Source of the DNA: JAJISK01 sp046759185
Lineage (GTDB): Archaea > Thermoplasmatota > Thermoplasmata > RBG-16-68-12 > JAJISG01
Length of the DNA stretch: 64,000 bases
Assembly (NCBI GenBank): GCA_046759185.1
Contig: JBHIBO010000003.1
Location: forward strand, 1-64,000
Reading direction: 5' to 3'
Both the position numbers and the translations under genes were made by a program. Of this stretch, positions 1-8,174 are shown piece after piece. The notes under the pieces were generated by a model that saw only the letters and a list, made by a program, of their open reading frames with translations, made no database searches and was not told where the DNA came from. Within the stretch, counting starts at the first letter, position 1. Each line of letters starts with the position of its first letter.

Positions 1-9
1 AACCTTTTA

Positions 10-321
10 CTAGGCGCGGGCCTCGTATTCCTGCGCCTTGAGTTCGAGGCGGCGAGCCTTGTCCTCAAGCTTCTCGGCGTTGGCCCGGAGGGTCTGCGCC
101 TTCGCGTTGAGCCTGGCGGCCTTGGCCTTGAGCTTGCTCGCCTTCTCCTGGTAGGTGGCCCGCTTCTGGGCCTCCTTGGCCTCCTGCACGGTCGTCTCGT
201 GATCCACGCTCCCGTGTCCACCCTCCTGATGCACCGGAGGTGCGGGGGTTGGGGCGGTTGCGGGGACCGCAGGGGCGTCGTCGGAAGGAGTCTCCTCCCA
301 GGGGCGCTCCTCATCCATCAT
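10..321 (-). CDS. small Ala/Lys/Glu-rich coiled-coil protein, function unknown
   Basis: A complete 103-residue reading frame. The first 40 residues are acidic and proline/alanine rich and probably disordered. Residues about 45-103 are a run of Ala, Lys, Glu, Arg and Leu with heptad-like spacing (for example KLKAKAARLNAKAQTLRANA) and should form one long helix or coiled coil. No signal peptide, membrane segment or catalytic motif is visible. Two ATG codons lie in tandem at the start, and the leader carries a strong Shine-Dalgarno sequence (AAAGGAGG in the sense direction). A TATA-like TTTAAATA lies about 25 bases further upstream, so the gene looks expressed. It is divergent from the NAD kinase gene. 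I cannot assign a family; low-complexity helices of this kind give misleading similarity hits. Confidence 0.6.
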   Translation of the reverse strand: MMDEERPWEETPSDDAPAVPATAPTPAPPVHQEGGHGSVDHETTVQEAKEAQKRATYQEKASKLKAKAARLNAKAQTLRANAEKLEDKARRLELKAQEYEARA

Positions 322-434
322 GCGCGCCCCTCCTTTGGCAGGCTATTTAAAGGCTTTCGAGGCGCTATCGCGTCTGAGAATGGGGCCAATCGGCCCCCGG
401 AGGGGTTATTACCGGAACCCCCCTAGTTGGGGGG

Positions 435-1523
435 GTGAAGGTCCTTGTTGCCCCCTTCCCGGGCAGCGCCGCACCCGGCAAAGGATCAGGAGAGGTCGTC
501 GGCCACGTCCGGGAGGTCCTGAAGGGGCTTGGAGCGCAGGTCGGCCTTCTTCCGGAGGATCTGGGGGAGTTGGAGGGGACAGATTTCATCCTGGTCCTAG
601 GGAGCGACCGGGACGTCCTCAAGGCGTTTCAGGAATACGGAAACCACGAGGTCCCCATCCTGGGCGTGAACGACGCGACGGGCTCCGCCTTCCTGACGGA
701 TCTCTCCCTCGACGCCCTGGAGGAGGGCCTTCGTCGCGTGGGGCGGGGCGAGTACCGCCTCGAGGCGTGCCAGCGCCTCGCCGTGACCGTTGATGGGGCC
801 CCCCTGCCGGCGGCCCTGAATGAGGTGGCGATCTTCCCGGCCAAGACGGCCGTACTCATGGAGTACAAGCTCACTATCGATGGGGAGGAGGTCTACCGGG
901 ACTACAGCGACGGGGTCCTGGTCGCGACGCCCACGGGTTCCTCGGCCTACGCTCTCTCCGCGGGCGGGCCGTTGATCCTGCCGCAATCCCGCGTGTTCGT
1001 GGTGGTCTCCGTGAACTCCATGGACGTCTCTCGACGCCCACTTGTCGTCCCCGACCGGGCGGTCCTGGAATTCACGGACATCAGTGCCCGCTCCGACTGC
1101 GAGGTCGTCATCGATGGGCTACAGCGACAGCGTGTGGACGAGCGGGTAGAGATTCAGGGAGGGCACACGGGGCACCTCGTTCGGATGAACGGAGGTTCCA
1201 CCGGCCGGCTGGAAGCCCTTCGGCGTGTTCGCTCAACGGAGGAGCTGATGAAGATGCCCCCGAGCGCCAAGCTGGTTCTGAAAGCCATCGAGTACGAGGG
1301 GCCCATGACGGCCCGGGACATCGCCGCAAAGACGCTCCTCCCGCCCCGAACCGTGCGGCACGCCGTGGCCATCCTTCTGGAGAATGGGCTGGTGGCTCGC
1401 TCTCCTCACCTTCGGGACCTCCGATCAGACATCTTCTACCTGGTCGCGGAAGAGGAGGGCAGCGAGGAGGCGAAGACGCCGTCCGTCCAATCGGGGCGTC
1501 GGACTGCAGGGGAGCGCGGCTAG
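435..1523 (+). CDS. NAD kinase-like protein with C-terminal winged-helix domain
   Basis: The first 260 or so residues follow the PpnK/NAD kinase fold, which phosphorylates NAD to NADP with ATP or polyphosphate. The glycine-rich substrate loop ATPTGSSAYALSAGGP (about residues 164-179), a preceding NEV motif and VDRAVLEF-like C-terminal strands are typical. The usual GGDGT motif near the N-terminus is changed to GSDRD at about residue 56, so the aspartate is kept but the glycines are lost. The last 90 residues form a winged helix (TARDIAAKTLLPPRTVRHAV) absent from ordinary NAD kinases. The start is GTG. A TATA-like TTATTA at 406-411 sits about 26 bases before it, which suggests a leaderless transcript. 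Kinase function is likely; the role of the added DNA-binding-like domain is unknown. Confidence 0.8.
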   Translation: MKVLVAPFPGSAAPGKGSGEVVGHVREVLKGLGAQVGLLPEDLGELEGTDFILVLGSDRDVLKAFQEYGNHEVPILGVNDATGSAFLTDLSLDALEEGLRRVGRGEYRLEACQRLAVTVDGAPLPAALNEVAIFPAKTAVLMEYKLTIDGEEVYRDYSDGVLVATPTGSSAYALSAGGPLILPQSRVFVVVSVNSMDVSRRPLVVPDRAVLEFTDISARSDCEVVIDGLQRQRVDERVEIQGGHTGHLVRMNGGSTGRLEALRRVRSTEELMKMPPSAKLVLKAIEYEGPMTARDIAAKTLLPPRTVRHAVAILLENGLVARSPHLRDLRSDIFYLVAEEEGSEEAKTPSVQSGRRTAGERG

Positions 1524-2176
1524 GCCAGGCCCTTCACGGCCTCGTCCAACGTCTGGATCTCCGCGTCGTACCAGAACTTCTCGTAGCTCAGAGCCGCCTC
1601 GTGGCTCATTCCCATGATGCCGTCCGGGTCCTCAAAGGCAGCCGTCGCGTCGCTGATAAGGGCCGGCACATAGCCCCGGAAGAAGGCGTCGGCCGCCGTA
1701 TGCTTGTCGCAGCAGTTGGTGTGGAGTCCGGTGATATAGAGCCAGTCCCCCGGCCGAAAGTCCAACTTCTTCAGCAGCGCCCCGGTGGCTGTGGGCCGAC
1801 CGCCGTTGTCTGTGAAGGTGCTGTAGGTGCCCTTTTCGATCTCCCACAACAAGTGGGCCTCGTCGGCCCCGTCCACCTCCTCCAGCGTCCAATCTCTTTC
1901 GAAGGTGTGAACGGCCTCCGTCCGGAGGCCCGCGACGATGTCCGAGCCCTCCGATCCCTTCATGGAGTGGGGCCCCCACTTCTTGAGCTCAAAGTCGCCG
2001 GCCAGGTGGCGGTCGGTGCTGTAGATAACCGGCAGGTTCGCATCGAGGAAGGCGTCCTGTAGGGCCCGAATGCCAGGAACGAGGGCCAGTCCCGCGTCCA
2101 GAGCCAGGTCCGGGTTGTACCTCTTCACGAGGAAGTCGTTGGTCATGTCGATAACTAGGAGGGCGCGCTTGGGCGT
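1520..2176 (-). CDS. isochorismatase/nicotinamidase-family cysteine hydrolase, apparent ACG start
   Basis: The isochorismatase-like hydrolase fold uses an Asp-Lys-Cys triad to hydrolyse amides or related bonds. The cysteine is in GLHTNCCDKHTA and the lysine in EKGTYSTF. The family's catalytic aspartate belongs to the N-terminal motif ALLVIDMTNDF. The first ATG (2144-2146) falls inside that motif and would exclude the aspartate. In-frame codons upstream supply KRALLVID, but no ATG, GTG or TTG occurs before a stop. A near-perfect Shine-Dalgarno GAGGTGA (2181-2187) lies seven bases, measured from GAGG, before an in-frame ACG at 2174-2176, taken here as the start (218 residues). A TATA-like box is at 2211-2217. 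A sequencing error in the start codon is the main alternative. The stop overlaps the end of the NAD kinase gene by four bases, and the two genes converge. The substrate is unknown; nicotinamide would fit the neighbour. Confidence 0.75.
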   Translation of the reverse strand, partial: TPKRALLVIDMTNDFLVKRYNPDLALDAGLALVPGIRALQDAFLDANLPVIYSTDRHLAGDFELKKWGPHSMKGSEGSDIVAGLRTEAVHTFERDWTLEEVDGADEAHLLWEIEKGTYSTFTDNGGRPTATGALLKKLDFRPGDWLYITGLHTNCCDKHTAADAFFRGYVPALISDATAAFEDPDGIMGMSHEAALSYEKFWYDAEIQTLDEAVKGLA

Positions 2177-2326
2177 GCTATCACCTCAGGTTTCGAGGCT
2201 CCGGGGCTTACTTATACAATGTGTTAGCGGCAGGAATGCAGGCGGGTGTCCCCTCGCGGCAAGATTCGTTCCGGTTCCCTCGCAAGCCGCAGAAAACGGT
2301 TAAGGGAGCCGTTGAATGGAGGCGCT

Positions 2327-3355
2327 GTGAAGGCTGTCGCCATCGACGGGCACGGGGGACCGGAGGTCCTGGTCTATCGGGACCTGCCCGACCCCGAGAT
2401 TGCGGAGGATGAAGCCCTCGTTCGCCTCGAGGCCGCCGCGTTGAACCGGCTCGACATCTTCGTCAGGGAGGGTTGGCCCGGCCTCCGGCTGGAGTTCCCC
2501 CACATCCTCGGAGCGGATGGCGCCGGCGTGGTGGAGGCGAGGGGGAAGGGGGTCGACACCGCCGCCGTGGGGGAGCGCGTCGTGATCGACCCAGTCCTCA
2601 CCTGCGGGACGTGTGAATACTGCCGCCGGGGCGAGGAGGTTTTGTGCGTGGAGTTCCAGATCCTGGGCGAGCACGTGAATGGCACGTACGCCGGTCTGGT
2701 GAAGGTGCCCGGGGAGAACCTCTTGCCCCTGCCGGATGGTGTCCCCTTGGAGCTGTCGGCTGCCGCCCCGACGACCTTCATGACGGCCTGGCGGCTTCTG
2801 ATGACCCGGGCCGCCGTCCAACCCGGTGAAACGGTCCTTGTACTCGGGGCGGGGGGAGGTGTCGCTAGCGCGGCCATCCAGATCGCGAAGTACGCCGGGG
2901 CCCGGGTGATTGCCACCTCCAGCACGGAGGAGAAGTTGGATCGGGCCCGGCAGCTCGGGGCCGATGAGGTGATCAACTACAGGGAGGAACCCTTCGGGCG
3001 GGTCGTTTGGGAGCTCTCGGGGAAGCGGGGGGTGGATGTGGTGGTGGATTCTGTGGGTCAGGAGACGTGGAAGGAGAGCATCCGGGCCCTCGGAAAGAAC
3101 GGTCGGCTCGTGACCCCCGGCGCGACGACTGGCCCGATTGCGGAGACCGACCTCCGTTACATCTTCTGGCGCCAGCTTCAGATCCTGGGATCCACGATGT
3201 CTGGACGGGCGGAGTTCCGGGCGGTGATGAAGCTGATCTGGGAGGGGAAGCTCGAGCCTGTCATCGACCGAACGTTCCCCCTCGCGGAGGCGCGGAAGGC
3301 CCAGGAAGTGCTGGAGGCGGGTCAACAGTTCGGAAAGATCCTGCTTCGGCCCTAG
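2327..3355 (+). CDS. zinc-binding MDR-family dehydrogenase/reductase
   Basis: A medium-chain dehydrogenase/reductase of 342 residues with a GroES-like N-terminal half and a Rossmann NAD(P) domain (glycine motif VLGAGGGVASAAIQIAK, about residues 173-189). The structural-zinc loop is complete: CGTCEYCRRGEEVLC. The usual catalytic-zinc GHE motif is replaced by GADGAG, so the active-site zinc is probably absent or weakened, as in enoyl/quinone-reductase-type members. I chose the GTG at 2327 because GGAGG lies four bases before it and the MDR fold begins at VKAVAIDG; an in-frame ATG at 2246 would add 27 unsupported residues. It is a paralogue of the MDR gene at 38626. The substrate cannot be read from sequence; an acryloyl-CoA-like or quinone substrate is possible. 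Confidence 0.85.
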   Translation: MKAVAIDGHGGPEVLVYRDLPDPEIAEDEALVRLEAAALNRLDIFVREGWPGLRLEFPHILGADGAGVVEARGKGVDTAAVGERVVIDPVLTCGTCEYCRRGEEVLCVEFQILGEHVNGTYAGLVKVPGENLLPLPDGVPLELSAAAPTTFMTAWRLLMTRAAVQPGETVLVLGAGGGVASAAIQIAKYAGARVIATSSTEEKLDRARQLGADEVINYREEPFGRVVWELSGKRGVDVVVDSVGQETWKESIRALGKNGRLVTPGATTGPIAETDLRYIFWRQLQILGSTMSGRAEFRAVMKLIWEGKLEPVIDRTFPLAEARKAQEVLEAGQQFGKILLRP

Positions 3356-3356
3356 C

Positions 3357-3875
3357 CTACTCGATGTCTACCGGCTCACCCGCTTCCTGCGCGGCCTTCT
3401 TCAGGGCGATGTCTAAGACACCGTTGTTGTAGGTCGCCTGGACGGACTTCGGGTCCACCGTGGTCTCGAGATTAACTTCCTTGTGGTACTGCCGTTTCGG
3501 CGTGTCCACCCGGATGGTCAGTCGGTCCGGCGTGGTCCGCAAGTCGATGTCGCTTTTCTCGACGCCCGGCAACTCCACGGTGACGGAGATTGAATCCCCC
3601 CGGTCCATCACATCGGTCATGGGCTCCCTTCCGGTCTCCTCCTTCCACGGCCGGAGGACGTTGGTGTCGCCAAATTGGCGGAACTCGGGCTGCCCGTCGG
3701 GGCCGACCCGGAAGGAGTAGCCCCACACGAAGGGCTTGCCTTCGGCCACCTCGTCAAAGGAGCGGGACATGATGCGCTCCATGCGCTCCCGCATCTCGTC
3801 GAAGGCGTCCCCAAAGTAGTCCCAGAATTCGTCGTCGTCGAAAGGCCATGTTCGTCGCTTCTTTTCCTCTCCCAT
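3357..3875 (-). CDS. hsp20: Hsp20/alpha-crystallin small heat-shock protein
   Basis: A 172-residue archaeal small heat-shock protein, an ATP-independent holdase that forms oligomers. An acidic, aromatic N-terminal arm (WPFDDDEFWDYFGDAFDEM) is followed by the archaeal GYSFRVGPDGQPEFRQFG segment and the alpha-crystallin domain (about residues 85-165). That domain contains the conserved ELPGV and NNGVLDIALKK strands. The C-terminal tail is short. The ATG begins directly after the stop codon of the VAT gene, and the Shine-Dalgarno GAGGTGG lies inside the end of VAT, so the two are translated from one mRNA. It is probably expressed under stress together with VAT. Confidence 0.95.
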   Translation of the reverse strand: MGEEKKRRTWPFDDDEFWDYFGDAFDEMRERMERIMSRSFDEVAEGKPFVWGYSFRVGPDGQPEFRQFGDTNVLRPWKEETGREPMTDVMDRGDSISVTVELPGVEKSDIDLRTTPDRLTIRVDTPKRQYHKEVNLETTVDPKSVQATYNNGVLDIALKKAAQEAGEPVDIE

Positions 3876-6059
3876 CTATGCCACCTCGATGCCTCTCCCA
3901 AAGTTACGCGAAATCTCCTCGTACTTCTCAAACTGACCCCGTCGCTTCGGCTCCACCTTGGCCAAGGCCGCCTCGAAGTGATCATTGGTAATGCGCAGGT
4001 CCTTGACGGCAGCGTCCTCCAGGGTGCCTCCGCTCAGGATGTACTCGCGGATGGCCAGCATGGAGGCCTCGTTGGCCATGGCCTCGATGTCCGCCCCTGT
4101 GAAGTCTTCGGTCCGCTTGGCTAGGTTCTTGAGCTCGACGTCATCGGCCAAGGGCTTCCCTTGCGTGTGGATCTTGAAGATGTCCTCCCGCGCCTCCAGC
4201 GTGGGTGCCGGCACGTGGATGAGCCGGTCGAACCGGCCGGGACGAAGCAGTGCGGGGTCGAGCATGTCGGGGCGGTTCGTCGCCGCGATGACCGTGACGT
4301 TGTGAAGTTCCTCCAGCCCGTCGAGCTCGACGAGCATCTGGGAGATGACGCGCTCCGTCACCCGGTTGTCCAAGGTGCCCCCGCGCGCGGGCGTAATGGC
4401 GTCGATCTCGTCGAAGAAGATGACCGCTGGAGCAGCCTGTTTCGCCTTCCGAAAGGTCTCGCGCACGGCCCGCTCGCTCTCGCCCACCCACTTGGAGAGG
4501 AACTCGGGACCCCGGACGCTGATGAAGTTGGCCTCGGCCTCGGCGGCCACGGCCTTGGCGAGGAGGGTCTTCCCCGTCCCTGGGGCCCCGTAGAGGAGTA
4601 CCCCCTTGGGGGGCTCGGCCCCTGCCTGATTGAACACCGGTCCGTACCGGAGCGGCCATTCCACGGTCTCTTGGAGTTCCTGCTTTGCTTCCGCGAGCCC
4701 GCCGATGTCGTCCCAGGACACGTTGGGTGTCTCGATGAATACCTCCCTCAGGCTAGACGGCTCCATCTCCCGGAAGGCCTGCATGAAGTCCTCGGACGTC
4801 ACGGTGAGACGGTTCAGAATCTCCAGGGGGATCTCCGGCGCCTCGAGGTCGATGTCCGGCAGGACCTTGCGCAGGGCCCGAATCGCAGACTCCTTGCTGA
4901 GGGACTCCAGGTCGGCCCCGACGTAGCCGTGGGTCAAGTCCGCCATCTGTTCCAGGTCCACGTCCTCGGCCAGGGGCATGCCTCGCGTGTGGATTTCGAG
5001 GATTTCCAATCGCCCCTCCCGATCTGGAATGCCGATCTCGATCTCTCGGTCGAAGCGTCCGGGCCGGCGCAGGGCCGGGTCGAGGGCATCGGGCCGGTTG
5101 GTCGCCCCGATGACGACGACCTTACCCCGCGTCCGCATGCCGTCCATGAGGGAGAGGAGCTGGGCCACCACGCGCCGTTCCACCTCCCCTACCACCTCAT
5201 CCCGCTTCGGGGCGATGGAATCGATCTCGTCGATGAACACGATGCTCGGGGCGCTCTCCTCCGCCTGATCGAAGACCTCCCGGAGGTTCTCCTCGCTCTG
5301 GCCGTAGTACTTTGACATGATTTCCGGGCCCGAGATGGCGTAGAAGGAGGCATTGGTCTCGCTGGCCACCGCGCGTGCCAGTAGGGTCTTTCCCGTTCCC
5401 GGCGGCCCCCGAAGGAGGACCCCTTTCGGGGCTTCCACACCCAAACGCTCGAAAATCTCCGGGTGCCGGAGTGGGAGCTCAATCATCTCTCGGACCTTCT
5501 TGACCTCTTCATGGAGGCCCCCGATGTCCTCGTAGGTCACGCGGGGAACCTGGAGTTCCTCGGGAGCCGGCTTCTCGCTGATTGTGACCTGGGTACTTCG
5601 CTGAATGAGGACCGCGTCCGCGGCGGGGGAGATGGAGGTGGCCACGAGGTCGAGCTTCCGTCCCATGACGTTGATCTCCAGAAAGTCACCCCGTGTGAGA
5701 ACCCGGCCTTCGAGGTACTGCGCGAGGTAGGTCTCGCCACCCGTGATGCGCAGGGGCTCGGTGGGCGCCAGGGTCACCTTGGTGGCCGGTTTGGCGGCCA
5801 CCTTGCGAACCCCGACCTTCTCGTCGATGCCCACGCCGGCGTTGCGCCGCAGGTTCCCGTCGATGCGGATCACGCCGCGGTTTTCGTCCTCGGGATAGCC
5901 GGGCCAGCAGACGGCCGCGGTCCGCTTCTTTCCCTCGATGGAAATGATGTCGCCCGTGGCGAGTCCCAACGCTTTCATGACGGCTGGGTCCAGGCGGGCG
6001 ATTCCCCGTCCTACGTCCTTGGTCTTGGCTTCGGTGACCCGGAGAACCTTCTCGGTCAT
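3876..6059 (-). CDS. VAT/Cdc48 AAA+ ATPase
   Basis: A 727-residue Cdc48/p97-type unfoldase. The N domain (about 1-180) has the double-psi barrel start ARLDPAVMKALGL. It is followed by two AAA+ modules: D1 with Walker A GPPGTGKT (about 218-225) and Walker B FIDEID, and D2 with GAPGTGKT (about 495) and FFDEID. The length matches the family. It unfolds tagged or damaged proteins and can feed archaeal proteasomes. The C-terminus ends in IEVA, without a hydrophobic-Tyr-X proteasome-docking motif. It is the first gene of an operon with hsp20. Its promoter contains a 13-base TATA block identical to one upstream of the thermosome gene. Confidence 0.97.
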   Translation of the reverse strand: MTEKVLRVTEAKTKDVGRGIARLDPAVMKALGLATGDIISIEGKKRTAAVCWPGYPEDENRGVIRIDGNLRRNAGVGIDEKVGVRKVAAKPATKVTLAPTEPLRITGGETYLAQYLEGRVLTRGDFLEINVMGRKLDLVATSISPAADAVLIQRSTQVTISEKPAPEELQVPRVTYEDIGGLHEEVKKVREMIELPLRHPEIFERLGVEAPKGVLLRGPPGTGKTLLARAVASETNASFYAISGPEIMSKYYGQSEENLREVFDQAEESAPSIVFIDEIDSIAPKRDEVVGEVERRVVAQLLSLMDGMRTRGKVVVIGATNRPDALDPALRRPGRFDREIEIGIPDREGRLEILEIHTRGMPLAEDVDLEQMADLTHGYVGADLESLSKESAIRALRKVLPDIDLEAPEIPLEILNRLTVTSEDFMQAFREMEPSSLREVFIETPNVSWDDIGGLAEAKQELQETVEWPLRYGPVFNQAGAEPPKGVLLYGAPGTGKTLLAKAVAAEAEANFISVRGPEFLSKWVGESERAVRETFRKAKQAAPAVIFFDEIDAITPARGGTLDNRVTERVISQMLVELDGLEELHNVTVIAATNRPDMLDPALLRPGRFDRLIHVPAPTLEAREDIFKIHTQGKPLADDVELKNLAKRTEDFTGADIEAMANEASMLAIREYILSGGTLEDAAVKDLRITNDHFEAALAKVEPKRRGQFEKYEEISRNFGRGIEVA

Positions 6060-6107
6060 GGATAGAACCCCTGGGGAGGAAACCTGATCATCATATCTAT
6101 GTTAGCA

Positions 6108-6120
6108 CTTCTATATAAGG
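6108..6120 (-). promoter_or_regulatory. VAT-hsp20 promoter TATA block
   Basis: On the minus strand this reads CCTTATATAGAAG, ending 49 bases before the VAT start. The same 13 bases occur at 10429-10441 at nearly the same distance from the thermosome start. The core TATATA is symmetric, so the box could also serve the plus-strand dehydrogenase gene. Confidence 0.75.
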
Positions 6121-6212
6121 GTACCTTGGCCGTATTCTCTCCCCACAAGTCCATGGAAGCGCCTCTATTCGAATCCATCGCTTTCAAATACGCCGCTCCG
6201 CTGAAAGCACCC

Positions 6213-7232
6213 GTGAGATCGGCCCTTCTCGACGCTTCCGGCCGACTGGCTGTCAAGGACGTCCCCGTACCCACGCTTCACGGCGGGGACCTTCTGGTGG
6301 AAATGAAAGTCTGCGGGATCTGTGGTTCCGACCTCGAGAAGATCCGGGGTGGTTACACCGCCGCCCCTCCGATCCTCGGTCATGAGGCCGTCGGGGTCGT
6401 CCGAGAGGCGGGAAAGGGCGTGAGGGACATCCAGGAGGGGGACCGGGTCTTCCCGCATCACCACGTGCCCTGCTATGGGTGTGGCTACTGCATGGCCGGC
6501 AGCGAGACGATGTGCCCGGATTACCGGAAGTGGCACCTCGAGCCCGGCGGCTTTTCCGAGGCCTTCCGAGTGCCCCCTTGGAACGTGGAGCATGGCGGGG
6601 TCCTCCCGCTCCCCCGTTCGCTCTCCTTTGAGGAGGGCGCCTTCGTCGAACCCCTGGCCTGCACCATCCGAGCCCTGGACCGCTTCCGGGTTCCGAAGGG
6701 TAGTACGATCCTCGTGTCCGGGGCCGGGCCCATGGGACTCCTCACGATCCAGCTCCTCCCCTCCTACGGAGCCGAGCGCATCCTCGTCAGCGAGGTCTCT
6801 GCCTACCGCCTCCGGCATGCTGAGCGCCTGGGAGCCTCCACAGTGAATCCCCGGGAGGAAGAACTGCGCGAGGCTGTCTTGGGGGAGACGGAGGGCCGGG
6901 GAGCCGATCTCGCCATCGTCGCCACGAGCAACCCCGAGGCCTTGCTGCAAGCCATCGAGAGCACGCGAGACGGGGGGACCGTAGGCCTCCTCGGTATCCC
7001 GGAGGCGGGCGCCACCCTTCCCGATGTCAGCCGTCTCCTCACGCAGGAGCTCTCCCTCATCAGCAGCAACGCGGCGACGGAGCGGGAGACCCAGCGGTCG
7101 CTGAGGATGCTCGCCGAAGGCACCATCGAGGTGGCTCCGTTGGTGACCCATCGCGTCGGCCTCGATGAGATTGCCAAGGGTTTCGCCCTCGCGGAGAGCG
7201 CGGAAGCCCTGAAGGTCGTCGTCACCCCTTGA
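6213..7232 (+). CDS. zinc-dependent sugar/polyol-type MDR dehydrogenase
   Basis: A medium-chain dehydrogenase with both zinc sites. The catalytic ligands are in CGICGSD (Cys) and LGHEAVG (His-Glu), and the structural loop is CYGCGYCMAGSETMC. The Rossmann motif VSGAGPMGLLTIQL follows at about residue 170. This pattern is that of the sorbitol/threonine/glucose dehydrogenase branch, which oxidises polyols or secondary alcohols with NAD(P). The start is uncertain. The MDR fold begins at the GTG at 6213 (339 residues), and a TATA-like TTTCAAATA lies about 27 bases upstream. An ATG at 6153 and the in-frame codon at 6099 would add residues with no fold counterpart, and the latter would overlap the TATA box at 6108-6120. 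The substrate is unknown. Confidence 0.85.
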   Translation: MRSALLDASGRLAVKDVPVPTLHGGDLLVEMKVCGICGSDLEKIRGGYTAAPPILGHEAVGVVREAGKGVRDIQEGDRVFPHHHVPCYGCGYCMAGSETMCPDYRKWHLEPGGFSEAFRVPPWNVEHGGVLPLPRSLSFEEGAFVEPLACTIRALDRFRVPKGSTILVSGAGPMGLLTIQLLPSYGAERILVSEVSAYRLRHAERLGASTVNPREEELREAVLGETEGRGADLAIVATSNPEALLQAIESTRDGGTVGLLGIPEAGATLPDVSRLLTQELSLISSNAATERETQRSLRMLAEGTIEVAPLVTHRVGLDEIAKGFALAESAEALKVVVTP

Positions 7233-7284
7233 GGCTCCGATAAAGCTATTAGCGCCATCGCTCTAGGCACGATTGGAGGGCCTC

Positions 7285-8121
7285 GTGCCCTTCCTGCCTG
7301 TCTCACAGGGGGTGTACCTCATGGATTGGGGGATGCAAAACCGCCTCGCGCGCATCATCAAACCGGGCTCTAACCGGACCGTCATGCTGGCGGCCGACCA
7401 CGGATACTTCCTGGGACCGACGAGGAAGCTGGAGGATCCGGGAAAGACCCTGCGGCCGTTGATTCCCTATGCCGACGCCCTCATGGTCACCCGTGGGGTG
7501 GTCCGCAGCTCCCTCGATCCCTTGACGGACATCCCCATCGTCCTTCGGGTCTCAGGGGGGGTAAGCATTGTGGGCCCCTCCCTCTCGGATGAGGGGATTG
7601 CGAACTCGGTCGAGGACGCCCTCCGTATCAACGCCTCGGCCATGGCCCTCTCCATTTTCGTGGGGACCGAGCACGAGCGGCAGACGCTCCTGAACCTGGC
7701 CCAGCTCGTGGATCAGGGAGCCGAGCACGGGATTCCCGTTCTCGCGGTGACGGCCGTGGGGAAGGAGTTGGAGAAACGGGATGCCCGCTATCTCGGCCTC
7801 GCGTGCCGGATGGCCGCCGAAATCGGTGCCAACTTCGTGAAGACCTACTACACCGAGGACTTCTCCAAGGTCGTTGAGAGCTGCCCCGTGCCCATTGTCA
7901 TGGCGGGTGGTCCCAAACTGGAGACCGACATGGACGCCTTCGAGCTGGTCCACGCCGCGATCTCCGAAGGGGCCTCGGGAGTGGACATGGGCCGCAACAT
8001 CTGGCAATCAGAGTTCCCGGTGGCGAAGATTCGCGCCGTCCGTGCCATCGTCCATGAGGGGGCGACGCCGAAGGAGGCAAACGAGGTCTTCGAGGAGACG
8101 AAAGCCGGGATGAAGAGCTAG
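7285..8121 (+). CDS. class I aldolase of the LsrF/DhnA family
   Basis: A TIM-barrel class I aldolase or thiolase. It follows bacterial LsrF closely through DWGMQNRLARI, ADHGYFLGPT, the Schiff-base region VKTYY (lysine about residue 180), VIVMAGG-like PIVMAGGPKL, and GASGVDMGRNIWQS. LsrF is the 3-hydroxy-2,4-pentadione-5-phosphate thiolase of autoinducer-2 breakdown. Related archaeal enzymes include fructose-bisphosphate aldolase and the aminodeoxyheptulosonate synthase of aromatic biosynthesis. No other lsr gene is nearby, so AI-2 degradation is not implied. The GTG at 7285 is preceded by GGAGGG with a four-base gap; the ATG at 7321 (MDWGMQ) is the alternative start. Confidence 0.85.
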   Translation: MPFLPVSQGVYLMDWGMQNRLARIIKPGSNRTVMLAADHGYFLGPTRKLEDPGKTLRPLIPYADALMVTRGVVRSSLDPLTDIPIVLRVSGGVSIVGPSLSDEGIANSVEDALRINASAMALSIFVGTEHERQTLLNLAQLVDQGAEHGIPVLAVTAVGKELEKRDARYLGLACRMAAEIGANFVKTYYTEDFSKVVESCPVPIVMAGGPKLETDMDAFELVHAAISEGASGVDMGRNIWQSEFPVAKIRAVRAIVHEGATPKEANEVFEETKAGMKS

Positions 8122-8174
8122 CCATATCGGCTGACTGAATACTCCGGGTCACACAGGTCGGGCCCTCCGCTGCT

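Noticed and set aside
4161..5315. 384-residue plus-strand frame
   Set aside because: Antisense shadow of VAT.
7285..8121. AI-2 quorum-sensing degradation
   Set aside because: Only an LsrF-like enzyme is present; no LsrK, LsrR or transporter gene accompanies it.
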